DNA of 64,000 nucleotides, taken from Anaeromyxobacter sp. Fw109-5. GTDB taxonomy: Bacteria > Myxococcota > Myxococcia > Myxococcales > Anaeromyxobacteraceae. Made by a program: the position numbers and the translations under genes. The stretch is from the NCBI RefSeq assembly GCF_000017505.1, contig NC_009675.1, positions 1,488,001-1,552,000 of the forward strand. Reading direction: 5' to 3'. The stretch's first letter is position 1, and each line of letters opens with the position of its first letter. A model generated the notes under the pieces. It saw only the letters and a program-made list of their open reading frames with translations. It searched no databases and was not told the DNA's origin. Shown here piece after piece: positions 26,231 to 38,054 of the stretch.

Positions 26231-28996
26231 TCACGGCGCGCGCCAGTAGGCGGTGGCGACGAGGGTGCGCTTCTCGCGGATCTCCGCGCGCTTCTTCAGC
26301 TCGGCGATGGCCCGGTCCTTCTCGGCGTACCGGTGCCCCTCGGTCGCGCGCAGGTCGTCGAGCTTGCGGCGGTACTCGCGCTCCGCGCGCTCGCACAGGG
26401 CGCGGCGGTCGCGGAGCGGGGTCTCCGACCGGTCGTGCAGCGCGGCGCGCGCCTTCGCCCACGCCGCGCGCGCGTCCTCGACCGACTTGCGCGGCGCCGC
26501 GAGGGCGTCCTCGATCGAGCGGTCCCAGCGGTCACGCGACTCGTCGTAGGCCGCGGCGATCCGCTCCTGGAGGTCCTGCGTGAGGCGGAGGTGGATCGTC
26601 TGGAGCGCCTCCTCCTGCGCCGTCCCGATCGACACCGTCGCGCCGCGCGGTCCGGCCTTCGCCTCCTCGGCGGGCAGCGCCGCGAACACCTCGGCCTCCT
26701 CCGGCGTGAGCGCGTGGAAGCGCTCGCCGTCGTGCCAGAGGATGAGGTGGATCACCTTCTCCTCCGAGACCAGCGCGTCGAAGGCGAACTTGTAGGCGAA
26801 CCACCAGCCCTCGCGGCCGGCGAGGCGTCCGAGCTTCGCCGGGAGGTTCACCGCCGGGAGCTCCAGGAACGAGACCGCGTCCTGCGGGCGCGAGCGCACC
26901 TTCTCGGCCGCCTCGCGCACCAGCTTCGCGCGCCGGGTCCGTCCCTTCCCGGCCGGCTCCGGCGCGGGGGCCTCGGCCGGGAGGGCTGGACCTTCGTCCT
27001 CGAGGACGGCCGCGACGAGCGCGTCCTCCTCGGCCTCGCGGCGCGCGACGGCCTCCTTCGCCTTCTGCTCCGCGACCCGCAGCCGGCCGCGGACCTCGCC
27101 GTCGAAGCGCTCGAACAGCAGCGCGCGCGCCGCGGCGAAGCGGGCGGAGATCCGGTCGTCGAGCTCGCCGCGGAGCTTCTGGAAGGCGGCGTCGATCTGC
27201 TCGCCCGAGCGGCAGGACTGGTAGATGTCGAGGACCCGCTTCTCGAAGTCGATGCCCGTGCCGAGCGCGCCGAGGATCTCGTCGGACGAGCCGAAGACGC
27301 CGTCGAAGAGCGCGAGCTTCTGCGAGAGGAGCTCGTAGAGCCGGTTGTCGGCGGCGTTCTGCCGGTTCAGGAAGTTCAGGACGAGCACGTCCCGCTGCTG
27401 CCCGTAGCGGTGGCAGCGCCCGATGCGCTGCTCCACGCGCTGCGGGTTCCAGGGCAGGTCGTAGTTCACGACGAGGTTGCAGAACTGGAGGTTCAGGCCC
27501 TCCGCGCCCGCCTCGGTCATGATCAGGATCTGCGTCCGGTTCCGGAACTCCTCCACGAGCGCCTGGCGCTTGTCCGTCCCGCCCACGTCGCCCGAGAGGC
27601 AGGTGACGGTGTAGCCCTTCGCCTTGAGCAGGCGCGCGAGGTAGTCCTGCGTCCGCCGGAACTCGGTGAACACCACCGCCTTGTCGGGCCAGTTGCAGGC
27701 CTTCGCCACCGTGAAGCAGCGATCGAGCCCGCGCACGAGGGCGTCGCCCTTCGCGTTCACCTGGATCTCGCGGGCGAGCCGCGCGCAGGCGCGGAGCTCG
27801 GAGAGCTCGTCGTTCATCCGGCGGAGCGCCGCCTGCCCCTTGGGCCGCGCGCTGCCCCCCTGATCGTCGAAGAGCTCCTCCACCTCCTCGGCGAACCCGT
27901 CCATCTCGAGGAGCAGCTCCGCCTGGGCGGAGCACTCCACGCCCGCGATCTTCTGGTCGAGCGTGTCGGCGAGCCGGTCGAGCGTCGCCGCGAGCGCGAA
28001 GGACGAGGACGCGAGGATCTTCCGGTAGACGAGGACGAACAGCTGCCGCCGCGCGGCCGGGATGGCGAAGGCGTCGTCGCGGCGCAGGTACTCGGAGACG
28101 CGATCGTAGAGCTCCTGCTCCTGGGCGGTCGGCGCGAAGTCCTCCACGATGGAGCGTCGCGCGGTGTACTTGACGTACTCCTTCACCTGTCGCCGCAGGG
28201 TGCGGATGAACACCGGCGCGAGCCGCGCCTTCAGGTCCGCCGCCCGGTCCTCGGTGAGCTCGCCCGAGGCGTACTGAGACCGGAACGCCTCCTCGTTCCC
28301 GAGCAGCGCGTCGTCGATGAAGGCGGCGAGCCCGAGCAGCTCCATGAGGTCGTTCTGGAGCGGCGTGGCGGTGAGGAGCAGCTTCGGGGCCTTGCGGAGC
28401 GCCTTGCGGAGCGCCTGGCCGGTGCGGTGGTCCTTGCGGTACGCGTTCCGCAGCCGGTGCGCCTCGTCGATCACGGCCACGTCCCAGGGGACGCGCTCGA
28501 TGTCCGCCTGGCGCAGGGCCGCGAACGGGTGGGAGCAGATCACGATCCCGCCCGTGTCGAACGGGTTCGTCCGCAGCCCCTGCCGCTCCTTCTCCCTGAC
28601 CGAGTCGCCGTCGACGACCTCCGCCTCGAGCCCGAACTTGGAGCGCAGCTCCTCGCGCCACTGGGCGCGCAAGGAGGCGGGGACGAGGATGACGGCGCGC
28701 CCCTTGCCCTCGGCGGCGAGCTGGGCCAGCACGATGCCCGCCTCGACGGTCTTCCCGAGGCCCACCTCGTCGGCGAGCACGGCGCCGCCGGTCGGCAGCG
28801 CGGCCAGCGCGAACGCCGCGGCCTCGATCTGGTGCGGGTTGAGATCCACCGCGGAGTGGGCGAGGGCGCCGGCGAGCCGGGTGGTCCCGCCGCCGCCGCG
28901 CGCCGTCAGCGCCTCGGCGGCGATCCGCTGGTGGAACGGGGTGAGCTGGGGCTTGTCCGCTCGAGAACGCGACGCCACGTGAGACACCCCGCCCAT
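26231..28996 (-). CDS. SNF2-family DEAD/DEAH helicase
   Basis: A 921-residue superfamily 2 ATPase. Motif I ADEVGLGKTVEAG is near residue 70, motif II DEAH in VAVIDEAHRLRN near 165, motif III TATPLQND near 205, and the C-terminal helicase motifs VVFTEFRRTQDYL, TEAGAEGLNLQ and QRIGRCHRYGQQRDV lie near 460-560. A long C-terminal region rich in charged helices follows (roughly 600-921). The N-terminal LTPFHQRIAAEAL and DLNPHQIEAAAFAL resemble a class of SNF2 helicase often found next to restriction or other defence genes. No methylase or nuclease adjoins it here. GGGGAGGTC precedes the ATG at 28996. Its target is unknown. Confidence 0.9.
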   Translation of the reverse strand: MGGVSHVASRSRADKPQLTPFHQRIAAEALTARGGGGTTRLAGALAHSAVDLNPHQIEAAAFALAALPTGGAVLADEVGLGKTVEAGIVLAQLAAEGKGRAVILVPASLRAQWREELRSKFGLEAEVVDGDSVREKERQGLRTNPFDTGGIVICSHPFAALRQADIERVPWDVAVIDEAHRLRNAYRKDHRTGQALRKALRKAPKLLLTATPLQNDLMELLGLAAFIDDALLGNEEAFRSQYASGELTEDRAADLKARLAPVFIRTLRRQVKEYVKYTARRSIVEDFAPTAQEQELYDRVSEYLRRDDAFAIPAARRQLFVLVYRKILASSSFALAATLDRLADTLDQKIAGVECSAQAELLLEMDGFAEEVEELFDDQGGSARPKGQAALRRMNDELSELRACARLAREIQVNAKGDALVRGLDRCFTVAKACNWPDKAVVFTEFRRTQDYLARLLKAKGYTVTCLSGDVGGTDKRQALVEEFRNRTQILIMTEAGAEGLNLQFCNLVVNYDLPWNPQRVEQRIGRCHRYGQQRDVLVLNFLNRQNAADNRLYELLSQKLALFDGVFGSSDEILGALGTGIDFEKRVLDIYQSCRSGEQIDAAFQKLRGELDDRISARFAAARALLFERFDGEVRGRLRVAEQKAKEAVARREAEEDALVAAVLEDEGPALPAEAPAPEPAGKGRTRRAKLVREAAEKVRSRPQDAVSFLELPAVNLPAKLGRLAGREGWWFAYKFAFDALVSEEKVIHLILWHDGERFHALTPEEAEVFAALPAEEAKAGPRGATVSIGTAQEEALQTIHLRLTQDLQERIAAAYDESRDRWDRSIEDALAAPRKSVEDARAAWAKARAALHDRSETPLRDRRALCERAEREYRRKLDDLRATEGHRYAEKDRAIAELKKRAEIREKRTLVATAYWRAP

Positions 28997-29217
28997 CCCG
29001 CCGACCTCCCCGCGCCGCGCGCTGCGGCACTCCGCCGCCCGTTCCCGGGACCGCGCGAGCGCCATGCGCCCAACCACCCGGCCGTGGCTCCACGCGCTTC
29101 CCTCGCGTCGCGGCGCAAACGGCAGTATCCCCTGATATCGGCGGCACTGTAGCAGCAACTCGATCGAGGGGGCAGTCCCGATGTACCGTCGCGGTCGGGT
29201 CGGGGAGGAGCGCGGGA

Positions 29218-29886
29218 GTGAAGTTCGCGTGTGACCGCTGCGCAAAGCGCTATGCGAGCGTCGACGAGCCGGCGCCCGGACGCGTGTACCGTGTCCGGTG
29301 CAAGTGTGGGCACGTCATCGTGGTGCGCGGGACCGGCGCGCCGCGGGGCGCTGCCGAGGCGCGGCGCAGCGGGGTGGAGGCGCCGCCGCTGCCGCCGCCG
29401 CTGGAGGCGCCTCGCGCCGCCGCCCCGCCGCCCCGCGAGTCGCATCGGCTCGAACCGCAGCCGCCGCCGCCCGGGGAGCCGCCGCCCCTGCGCGCGTCCG
29501 ACGAGGCCGCGCGCCCGCGCGAGGGAGATCCGGAGGTAGTCCCCGCGCCGGCGCTGGGCCCGCCCGACGAGGCGCCGTCGGTGGTCGAGCCCGTTCGACA
29601 CGATCCAGGCGACACGGAGCCCACGATCGCCGACGACCCGTTCCTGCGCGGCGGGGGCGAGCCGGAGGCGCGCGGGTCCGCCAGGCTCGTCGGGGGGGAG
29701 CGCGCCGCGGCGCCCGTGCCCACGCCGTTCGGCCCCGCCCCGGGAGCGCTGGCGGCCACCGACGCGCGGCCGGTCCTCTCGCTCGGCCTCGACGACGGCG
29801 CGAGCGCCGCGCGCCGGCGGATCCTCGCCGCGGCGATCCTCGCGATGCTGGCGATCGGCGCGGCGCTCGCGGTGTGGAGGCCGTGA
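29218..29886 (+). CDS. MJ0042-type zinc-ribbon protein with C-terminal membrane anchor
   Basis: A 222-residue protein in three parts. Residues 1-40 form an MJ0042-family zinc ribbon (CDRCAKRYASVDEP, then RVRCKCGHVIVV); the second knuckle is CKC rather than the usual CxxC. Residues 45-195 are a disordered Pro/Ala/Glu-rich linker. Residues 201-219 (ILAAAILAMLAIGAALAVW) form one C-terminal transmembrane helix, so the ribbon would face the cytoplasm. Many myxobacterial regulators and gliding proteins begin with this ribbon. The GTG at 29218 is preceded by GGGGAGGAGCG. The partner is unknown. Confidence 0.75.
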   Translation: MKFACDRCAKRYASVDEPAPGRVYRVRCKCGHVIVVRGTGAPRGAAEARRSGVEAPPLPPPLEAPRAAAPPPRESHRLEPQPPPPGEPPPLRASDEAARPREGDPEVVPAPALGPPDEAPSVVEPVRHDPGDTEPTIADDPFLRGGGEPEARGSARLVGGERAAAPVPTPFGPAPGALAATDARPVLSLGLDDGASAARRRILAAAILAMLAIGAALAVWRP

Positions 29887-29904
29887 CGAGGCGCGGTCGC
29901 CCTC

Positions 29905-32760
<2,856 letters not shown>

Positions 32761-32778
32761 CACGTTCACCTCGAGTGC

Positions 32779-34977
32779 TCAGCGGGCGCCGACCTGCGCG
32801 GGGACGCCGAGCTCCTGGAGCAGGTTCGGCGCCTTCGCGACGTCGCCGAGGAACCAGAGCAGGTAGCGGGAGTCGACCTGGATGGAGCGGGTGGACTCCG
32901 CGTCGAAGAGGAAGTCGGACGCGATCGTCTCCCAGGTCCCGTCGAAGAGCAGGCCCACCAGCTCGCCGCGGGAGTTCAGCACGGCCGAGCCGGAGTTGCC
33001 GCCGGTCGTGTCGACGCTGGAGAGGAAGTCCACGGGCACGTCGCCGAGCTTCGCATCGACGAACGGGCCGCCCCCCCGCGCGCGCTGCGCGCGGATCGCC
33101 TCGCGCACGGGCGCCGGCACGTCGAACTCCTCGTCGCCGGCGCGGTGCTTCGCGAGCACGCCCGCGAGCGTGGTCTGGGGCAGGTAGTAGAGCCCGTCGC
33201 GCGGCGACACCCCCTTCACCACCCCGTACGTCACGCGGAGGGTCGAGTTCGCGTCGGGCGCGAGCACGCCGCCCGCCCTGGCGACGAGGGCGCGCGCGTA
33301 GAGCGGGCCCACGCGCGAGCGCGCGCCGTCGCGCGCATACTGCTCCTCACGCAGCTGCCGCTCGAACGGCCGGAGCGCCGCGAACAGCTCGAGGAAGCGG
33401 TCCTTCCGGCCGGTGAGGTCCTTCGTGGACGCCCGCTCGAGCAGCGCGAGGCGGGTCTTCCGGTCCGCCAGCCGCGTCCCGGCGTAGAGCCGGTCGAGGA
33501 ACGCGTCGATCCGCCGGGCGGCCTCGTCCGGCGGCGCGCCGGGGGTGAGCCCGACGGCGGCGTCGAGCGGCGGGATGCGCTGGTCCGCGGGGAGCGCCGC
33601 CGCCTCCACGAGGGCGTAGCGGAGCTGCGCGCGATCCGCGCCCAGGTCGAGCGTGCGCTCGAGCCGCTCGAGCGACTCCCGGAGGCGGGGCCACTCGCGC
33701 TGCTGGTACGCCGGGTCGCGCTCGAGGTCCTTCTTCGGGCGCTCCTCCGCGACGCGCGAGATCGCTCGCGCCGCGGAGAGGAGCGAGGAGTTCATGGTGA
33801 GCGACTGGAACACGAGATCGCGCTCGCGGGTCCGCTCCTTCGCCGCCTGGAGCCGGTCGAGCGCAGGGAGCGCGGCGCCGAGCTCGGCCTGGCGCGCGGG
33901 CTCCGCCTGGAGCCACGCCACGAGCGCCTGCTCGTCCCGGGCCTTCTTCTCGAGGAGCCCGCCCCTGGCGGCGCCCTCGAGCACGCCCTCGCGGTTCTTC
34001 ATCGAGTTCGCGAGCCCCCGCACGCGGGGGTTCACGCGGATCGCGGTCTCCGGCGACTCGCGGGAGAGCCGCTCGAGGATGGCGAGGAGGTCCTTGTTGC
34101 GGCGCACCGTGCCCGGGTACGCCCACTCCATCTGCTCCTTCACCTCGCGCAGCGTCTTGAGCCGCTGCGTCCGCCCGGGATAGCCGGCCACGAACACGAG
34201 GTCCCCCTCGGACGCGCCCTTCGGGGACACCTTCAGCCAGCGCCTCGGACGGTAGGGGACGTTGTCCTTCGCGTGCGGTCGCGGCGCGCCGTCCTTGCCC
34301 ACGTACGCGCGGTACAGCGCGAAGTCGCCCGAGTGGCGGGGCCACATCCAGTTGTCGGTCTCGCCGCCGAAGTTCCCGACGTTGCCGGGCGGAGCGAACA
34401 CGAGCCGCACGTCCTGGATCTCGAGCTGGCCGATCTCGAACCAGCGCGCGCCCTCGAAGAAGGAGGCCACCGTGCAGCGGAGGCCCGGCTTCTCGCAGCG
34501 CGCGGTGCGCGCCTTCACGCGGCGCTCGAGGAGCTTGCCCCGCTCCGCGTCGCCCACCCTCGCGTCGATGCCTCCCGCGATCTCCGCCGTGACCTCCTTC
34601 ACGGACACGGTCACGAACACGCGCGCGCCTGGGCCGCTCCACAGCTCCTCCGCGCGCGCGCGCGCCACGAACCCGTCCTCGAGGAGGTTCCGCTCGGGCG
34701 TCGAGTTGAACTGGAGCGTGCCGATGACGCAGTGGTGGTTGGTGGCGACGAGGCCGTCGGGCGAGACGAACGAGGCGCTGCACCCGCCGAGCGAGACGAT
34801 CGCGCCCATCGGCTGGCCGGTCAGGTCCGCGAACTGGCGCGCGTCGCCGTCGAAGCCGAGCTGCTGGAGACGCGGGGCCAGGTCGGGGATCTGCTGCGGC
34901 ATCCACATGCCCTCGTCGGCAGGAGCGAGGACGGGGAGCGCGAGCGCGAGCAAGGCGGCGAGGCGAGCTTTCACCAT
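32779..34977 (-). CDS. S46 family serine peptidase (dipeptidyl-peptidase 7-like)
   Basis: A 732-residue secreted peptidase. After a signal peptide (ARLAALLALALPVLAPA) the triad regions are SPDGLVATNHHCVIG (His), DNWMWPRHSGDFALYR (Asp) and TTGGNSGSAVLN (Ser). S46 enzymes remove dipeptides from peptide N-termini. Eighteen residues after the catalytic Ser lies Gly in LLFDGTWE; in characterised enzymes Gly here marks DPP7 (hydrophobic P1) and Arg marks DPP11 (Asp/Glu P1), so DPP7-type specificity is predicted. The ATG at 34977 has GAGGAG six bases upstream; an ATG at 34983 is the alternative. It forms a peptide-salvage pair with the M16 gene. Confidence 0.93.
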   Translation of the reverse strand: MVKARLAALLALALPVLAPADEGMWMPQQIPDLAPRLQQLGFDGDARQFADLTGQPMGAIVSLGGCSASFVSPDGLVATNHHCVIGTLQFNSTPERNLLEDGFVARARAEELWSGPGARVFVTVSVKEVTAEIAGGIDARVGDAERGKLLERRVKARTARCEKPGLRCTVASFFEGARWFEIGQLEIQDVRLVFAPPGNVGNFGGETDNWMWPRHSGDFALYRAYVGKDGAPRPHAKDNVPYRPRRWLKVSPKGASEGDLVFVAGYPGRTQRLKTLREVKEQMEWAYPGTVRRNKDLLAILERLSRESPETAIRVNPRVRGLANSMKNREGVLEGAARGGLLEKKARDEQALVAWLQAEPARQAELGAALPALDRLQAAKERTRERDLVFQSLTMNSSLLSAARAISRVAEERPKKDLERDPAYQQREWPRLRESLERLERTLDLGADRAQLRYALVEAAALPADQRIPPLDAAVGLTPGAPPDEAARRIDAFLDRLYAGTRLADRKTRLALLERASTKDLTGRKDRFLELFAALRPFERQLREEQYARDGARSRVGPLYARALVARAGGVLAPDANSTLRVTYGVVKGVSPRDGLYYLPQTTLAGVLAKHRAGDEEFDVPAPVREAIRAQRARGGGPFVDAKLGDVPVDFLSSVDTTGGNSGSAVLNSRGELVGLLFDGTWETIASDFLFDAESTRSIQVDSRYLLWFLGDVAKAPNLLQELGVPAQVGAR

Positions 34978-35176
34978 CGTCATCTCCTCTTCGGGGGACC
35001 GCGACGTAACCATGCAGGCGGCCTGCGGGCAAGCCATCCCGCGCGCGCGGCGCCGGCCCGCGCGCGAGGCGGGAGCACCGGCTTCGTGACGTGCGGGCCC
35101 CGAGGGGAGAGGGGCGCCGCGCCGTGAAATAGCCGCGCCGGGTGCGCGTAACCCAGCTCGACGGAGGTCACGGATC

Positions 35177-35341
35177 ATGAAGGGTTTCGCGCTTCTCGCA
35201 CTCGCTCTCGCGCTCCAGGCGGCGTTCTTCTTCAGCGTGATGATGACGCCCACCGCGTCGGAGGCCGCCGCCCGCCTCCCGGCGGTCGACGACGAGCCGG
35301 AGCTCGTCCACTACGCGGCGCCGATCGTGGTGCGCTCGTGA
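35177..35341 (+). CDS. Small exported or membrane peptide, 54 residues
   Basis: This short frame begins MKGFALLALALALQAAFFFSV, a typical signal peptide or single membrane helix, and ends in an acidic to neutral tail (VDDEPELVHYAAPIVVRS). GGAGG lies nine bases before the ATG. It resembles no family I know. Its presence between the S46 gene and thiS, its good ribosome binding site and its signal-like start support it being real, but 54 codons are too few to be sure. Confidence 0.5.
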   Translation: MKGFALLALALALQAAFFFSVMMTPTASEAAARLPAVDDEPELVHYAAPIVVRS

Positions 35342-35523
35342 TCGCCGGTGCGACGCTCGCGCTCGCCGGCGATGCGCGCGGGCGCGGCCGAGCTCCAGCG
35401 CCGCGCGGGAGAGGCCGCCCGGACGCGCTGCTCTCGGCCGCTCGGGTCGAGCTCCCGGCGTGAGCGGTCTCCCGCGGCTGCGCCGTCGCGTGCGCCGGAG
35501 CCGGCGGCCCGGCGCGGCGTGCG

Positions 35524-35552
35524 TTGACGCGGGCGCGCCTACGTTCTAAGTG
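35524..35552 (+). promoter_or_regulatory. Possible sigma70-type promoter of the thiamine genes
   Basis: TTGACG at 35524-35529 and TAAGTG at 35547-35552 are 17 bases apart, eight bases before the thiS ATG. The -35 is good and the -10 weak. I looked for a TPP riboswitch in the 218 bp upstream of thiS and saw no CUGAGA-type element. Confidence 0.35.
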
Positions 35553-35559
35553 TGCGGTC

Positions 35560-35760
35560 ATGCAGGTGAGACTCAATGGGGAGCTCCGGGAGGTGCCGGA
35601 GGGCGTCACCGTCGCCGGGCTCCTCGGCCACCTCGGCGTGAAGGCGCAGCGCGTCGCCGTCGAGGTGAACGACACGGTGGTCACGAAGGACCGCTACGAG
35701 TCGCAGCGGATCGGCCCCGGCGACTCCATCGAGATCGTCGCATTCGTCGGCGGAGGGTAG
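35560..35760 (+). CDS. thiS: Sulfur carrier protein ThiS
   Basis: A 66-residue ubiquitin-like protein ending in GGG. The C-terminal Gly-Gly becomes a thiocarboxylate that donates sulfur to the thiazole of thiamine. The sequence MQVRLNGELREVPEGVTVAGLLGHLGV, with VAVEVNDTVV and GDSIEIVAFVGGG, matches ThiS throughout. The ATG at 35560 gives the usual length; the open frame extends 12 codons further but without family similarity. It is three bases from thiG. Confidence 0.95.
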   Translation: MQVRLNGELREVPEGVTVAGLLGHLGVKAQRVAVEVNDTVVTKDRYESQRIGPGDSIEIVAFVGGG

Positions 35761-35763
35761 GCG

Positions 35764-36537
35764 ATGGCGGACACCTGGAGCATCGGCGCGCACACGTTCA
35801 CGAGCCGCCTGCTGGTGGGGACGGGCAAGTACCCGGACTTCACCACCATGCAGCGGGCGCTCGTCGCCTCGGGCGCCGAGGTGGTGACCGTGGCGGTCCG
35901 TCGCCTCGAGCTCTCGAAGAGCGGCGAGGCCTCCTTGCTCGAGTGGATCCCGAAGGGCATGAAGCTCCTGCCGAACACGGCCGCGTGCTTCACGGCCGAG
36001 GAGGCCATCCGGACGGCCAGGCTCGGGCGCGAGCTGGAGATGGGCGATCTGGTGAAGCTGGAGGTGATCGGCGATCGCCGGACGCTCTTCCCCGACGTCG
36101 AGGGGCTGGTGGCGGCCGCGAAGGTCCTCGTGAAGGAGGGCTTCACGGTCCTGCCGTACACGAACGACGACCCGGTGACGGCCAAGAAGCTCGAGGACGC
36201 CGGCTGCGCAGCGGTCATGCCGCTCGGCGCGCCCATCGGCTCGGGCCTCGGGATCCGGAACCCGTACAACCTCCGCATCATCATGGAGACGGTGAAGGTC
36301 CCGGTCCTCGTGGACGCGGGCGTCGGCACGGCGAGCGACGCCGCGGTCGCGATGGAGCTCGGCGCCGTGGCCGTCCTCATGAACACCGCCATCGCCGAGG
36401 CGAGGGATCCGGTGCTGATGGCGGAGGCGATGCGGGCGGGCGTCGAGGGGGGGCGCAAGGCGTACCTCGCCGGGCGAATCCCGACGAAGCTGCACGCCTC
36501 GGCGTCGAGCCCGATGACCGGGCTCATCGGCACCTAG
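35764..36537 (+). CDS. thiG: Thiazole synthase ThiG
   Basis: A 257-residue TIM-barrel enzyme that condenses deoxyxylulose phosphate, dehydroglycine or glycine imine and ThiS thiocarboxylate into the thiamine thiazole. Family blocks are [36 protein letters not shown] (with the Schiff-base Lys), [19 protein letters not shown] and [21 protein letters not shown]. It directly follows thiS. No thiO or thiH, which supply the glycine-derived imine, is in the window. The adjacent gene at 36582 converges. Confidence 0.97.
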   Translation: MADTWSIGAHTFTSRLLVGTGKYPDFTTMQRALVASGAEVVTVAVRRLELSKSGEASLLEWIPKGMKLLPNTAACFTAEEAIRTARLGRELEMGDLVKLEVIGDRRTLFPDVEGLVAAAKVLVKEGFTVLPYTNDDPVTAKKLEDAGCAAVMPLGAPIGSGLGIRNPYNLRIIMETVKVPVLVDAGVGTASDAAVAMELGAVAVLMNTAIAEARDPVLMAEAMRAGVEGGRKAYLAGRIPTKLHASASSPMTGLIGT

Positions 36538-36581
36538 CCGTCACCGCGATCGGCGGGTGGGGCGCAGCCCCGCGAGCTCCC

Positions 36582-37391
36582 TCAGCCCACCGGCGCGATG
36601 CGCGCGACGGACCGGATCTGCGAGCGGAACACGCGCGAGGGCTTGCCCCAGCTCCCCGCGGCGAACCCCTGGCAGATCCGCTCGTAGGCCTCCGGGTGCT
36701 GGTGGGGAGCGAACTCCTCCACCACGCCCTGCAGCACGTACCCGTGGAAGTCGTCGAGGTCGAGGACGAGCCGCGTCTCGTGCCGGTTCGCCTTCAGGTT
36801 CATGTACGTCTTCAGCGCGAGCCCGTCGCCGTGGAACAGCGACAGCCGATCGCCCTCGACCTGGTGGTGGAAGATGAACCGCGGAGAGATGTTGGCGGTC
36901 TCACCCACCCCGACGAGCGCGTACCGGACGCCCGCGAGCGTCTCCTGCAGCTCCTCGAAGGGGACGTTCTCGAAGAACTTGAGCGTGTAGGGGCTGTGGT
37001 GGACGGTGAAGATCTGCGCTCCCTTCACCAGCAGCGCCCCGCCGTCGAGCTCCTCGACGAGGTCCCGCTCGCTCGCGCCCGCCGAGAGCACGCGGGTCTT
37101 CACCTGGTACCCCTGGTACTGCTCGACCCGCGTCATGTGGACGGTGAGCGACTCGCCTTTCTGCGGCCGGCGCGCGAGCGGCCCGGAGAGGCGGATCTCG
37201 AGGTCTCGGCCGGTCGTGCCGGGGGCGATCTCGCGGATGCGGTTCACGGAGACGGTCGCGAACGTCCCGGCGAGGCTCGTCGTCCCCATGAACGACAGCG
37301 CCTTGTCGTACTTGACCGTCGGGAAACGGCTCGCCTGCTTCGCCTTCTGCTCCTCCAGGAACGCGAGGAAGCTGTGAAGGTCGCTCGACAC
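36582..37391 (-). CDS. Uncharacterised protein, possible FMN-binding split barrel
   Basis: A 269-residue soluble protein with no signal or membrane segment. Two similar beta-rich halves can be seen: residues 15-110 (FPTVKYDKALSFMGTTSLAGTFATVSVN) and 125-240 (KGAQIFTVHHSPYTLKF to RLVLDLDDFHGYVLQGVVEEF). The latter resembles strands of pyridoxamine-phosphate-oxidase-like split barrels. This is a weak pattern-based suggestion. The GTG at 37391 has GAGG seven bases upstream. It lies inside the thiamine cluster in opposite orientation, between thiG and thiE, and only 21 bp separate its start from that of thiE. Confidence 0.7.
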   Translation of the reverse strand: MSSDLHSFLAFLEEQKAKQASRFPTVKYDKALSFMGTTSLAGTFATVSVNRIREIAPGTTGRDLEIRLSGPLARRPQKGESLTVHMTRVEQYQGYQVKTRVLSAGASERDLVEELDGGALLVKGAQIFTVHHSPYTLKFFENVPFEELQETLAGVRYALVGVGETANISPRFIFHHQVEGDRLSLFHGDGLALKTYMNLKANRHETRLVLDLDDFHGYVLQGVVEEFAPHQHPEAYERICQGFAAGSWGKPSRVFRSQIRSVARIAPVG

Positions 37392-37412
37392 GTGATCACC
37401 TCTGGGCGCAGG

Positions 37413-38054
37413 ATGGCGAGCGCGAGCTTACGAATGGCCGTTCCCGTTGTCCACCTGATCACCGACCGCCGTCTCGCTCGGGATCTCCCCGCGCGCCTCG
37501 CCGCGGCGCTCGCCGGTCTGCCGCCCGGACGGGTGCTCGTCCAGCTGCGGGAGAAGGATCTCGGCGGGCGCGACCTGCTCGCGCTCGCGCGCGCGGTTGC
37601 GGCGGCGTGTCGCGCCGCGGGCCAGCGGATCGTGGTGAACGATCGCGTCGACGTGGCGCTCGCCGCGGGCGCGGACGGCGTGCACCTGCCGGCCGCCGGG
37701 ATCCCGGCGGCGGACGCCCGTCGCCTGCTCGGCCCGGACGCGCTCGTGGGCGTCTCGTGCCACTCCGCGGCGGAGGTGCGGCGCGCGCGCGACGCCGGGG
37801 CGAGCTTCGCGACCGTGAGCCCGATCTACGACACGCCCTCGAAGAGGGGGTACGGACCGCCGGTGGGGCTCGCGGTGCTGCGCGAGGCCGCCGCGCTCGG
37901 GCTGCCGATCGTCGCGCTCGGCGGGATTACCCCGGCGCGCGTGCCGGAGGTGATCGCCGCGGGCGCGCACGGAGTCGCCGCCATCCGCGCCTGGCTGGAG
38001 GGCGGCGACCCGGCCGCGGCCGTTCGCGCCCTGCTCCCGGCCACGAGGAGCTAG
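37413..38054 (+). CDS. thiE: Thiamine-phosphate synthase ThiE
   Basis: A 213-residue TIM-barrel enzyme that joins the pyrimidine and thiazole phosphates into thiamine monophosphate. It shows HLITDRRLARDL, VQLREKDLGGRDLL, IVVNDRVDVALAAGADGVHLP, VGVSCHSAAE, ATVSPIYDTPSKRGYGPPVGL and IVALGGITPARV, the ThiE/TenI signature order. ThiE is preferred because the diphosphate-binding VSPIYDTPSK and NDR motifs are intact. An ATG at 37434 is an alternative start. The stop codon TAG (38052-38054) is formed by the TA target of the IS630 element plus the first base of that element. Confidence 0.93.
   Translation: MASASLRMAVPVVHLITDRRLARDLPARLAAALAGLPPGRVLVQLREKDLGGRDLLALARAVAAACRAAGQRIVVNDRVDVALAAGADGVHLPAAGIPAADARRLLGPDALVGVSCHSAAEVRRARDAGASFATVSPIYDTPSKRGYGPPVGLAVLREAAALGLPIVALGGITPARVPEVIAAGAHGVAAIRAWLEGGDPAAAVRALLPATRS

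Noticed and set aside
35342-35559. TPP riboswitch upstream of thiS
   Set aside because: I searched by eye for the CUGAGA and related conserved cores on both strands and found none. A covariance search would settle it.
36559-36571. Short GGGGC-GCA-GCCCC hairpin after thiG
   Set aside because: Only five base pairs. In DNA this rich in G+C such stems are expected by chance, although its place between convergent genes is suggestive.
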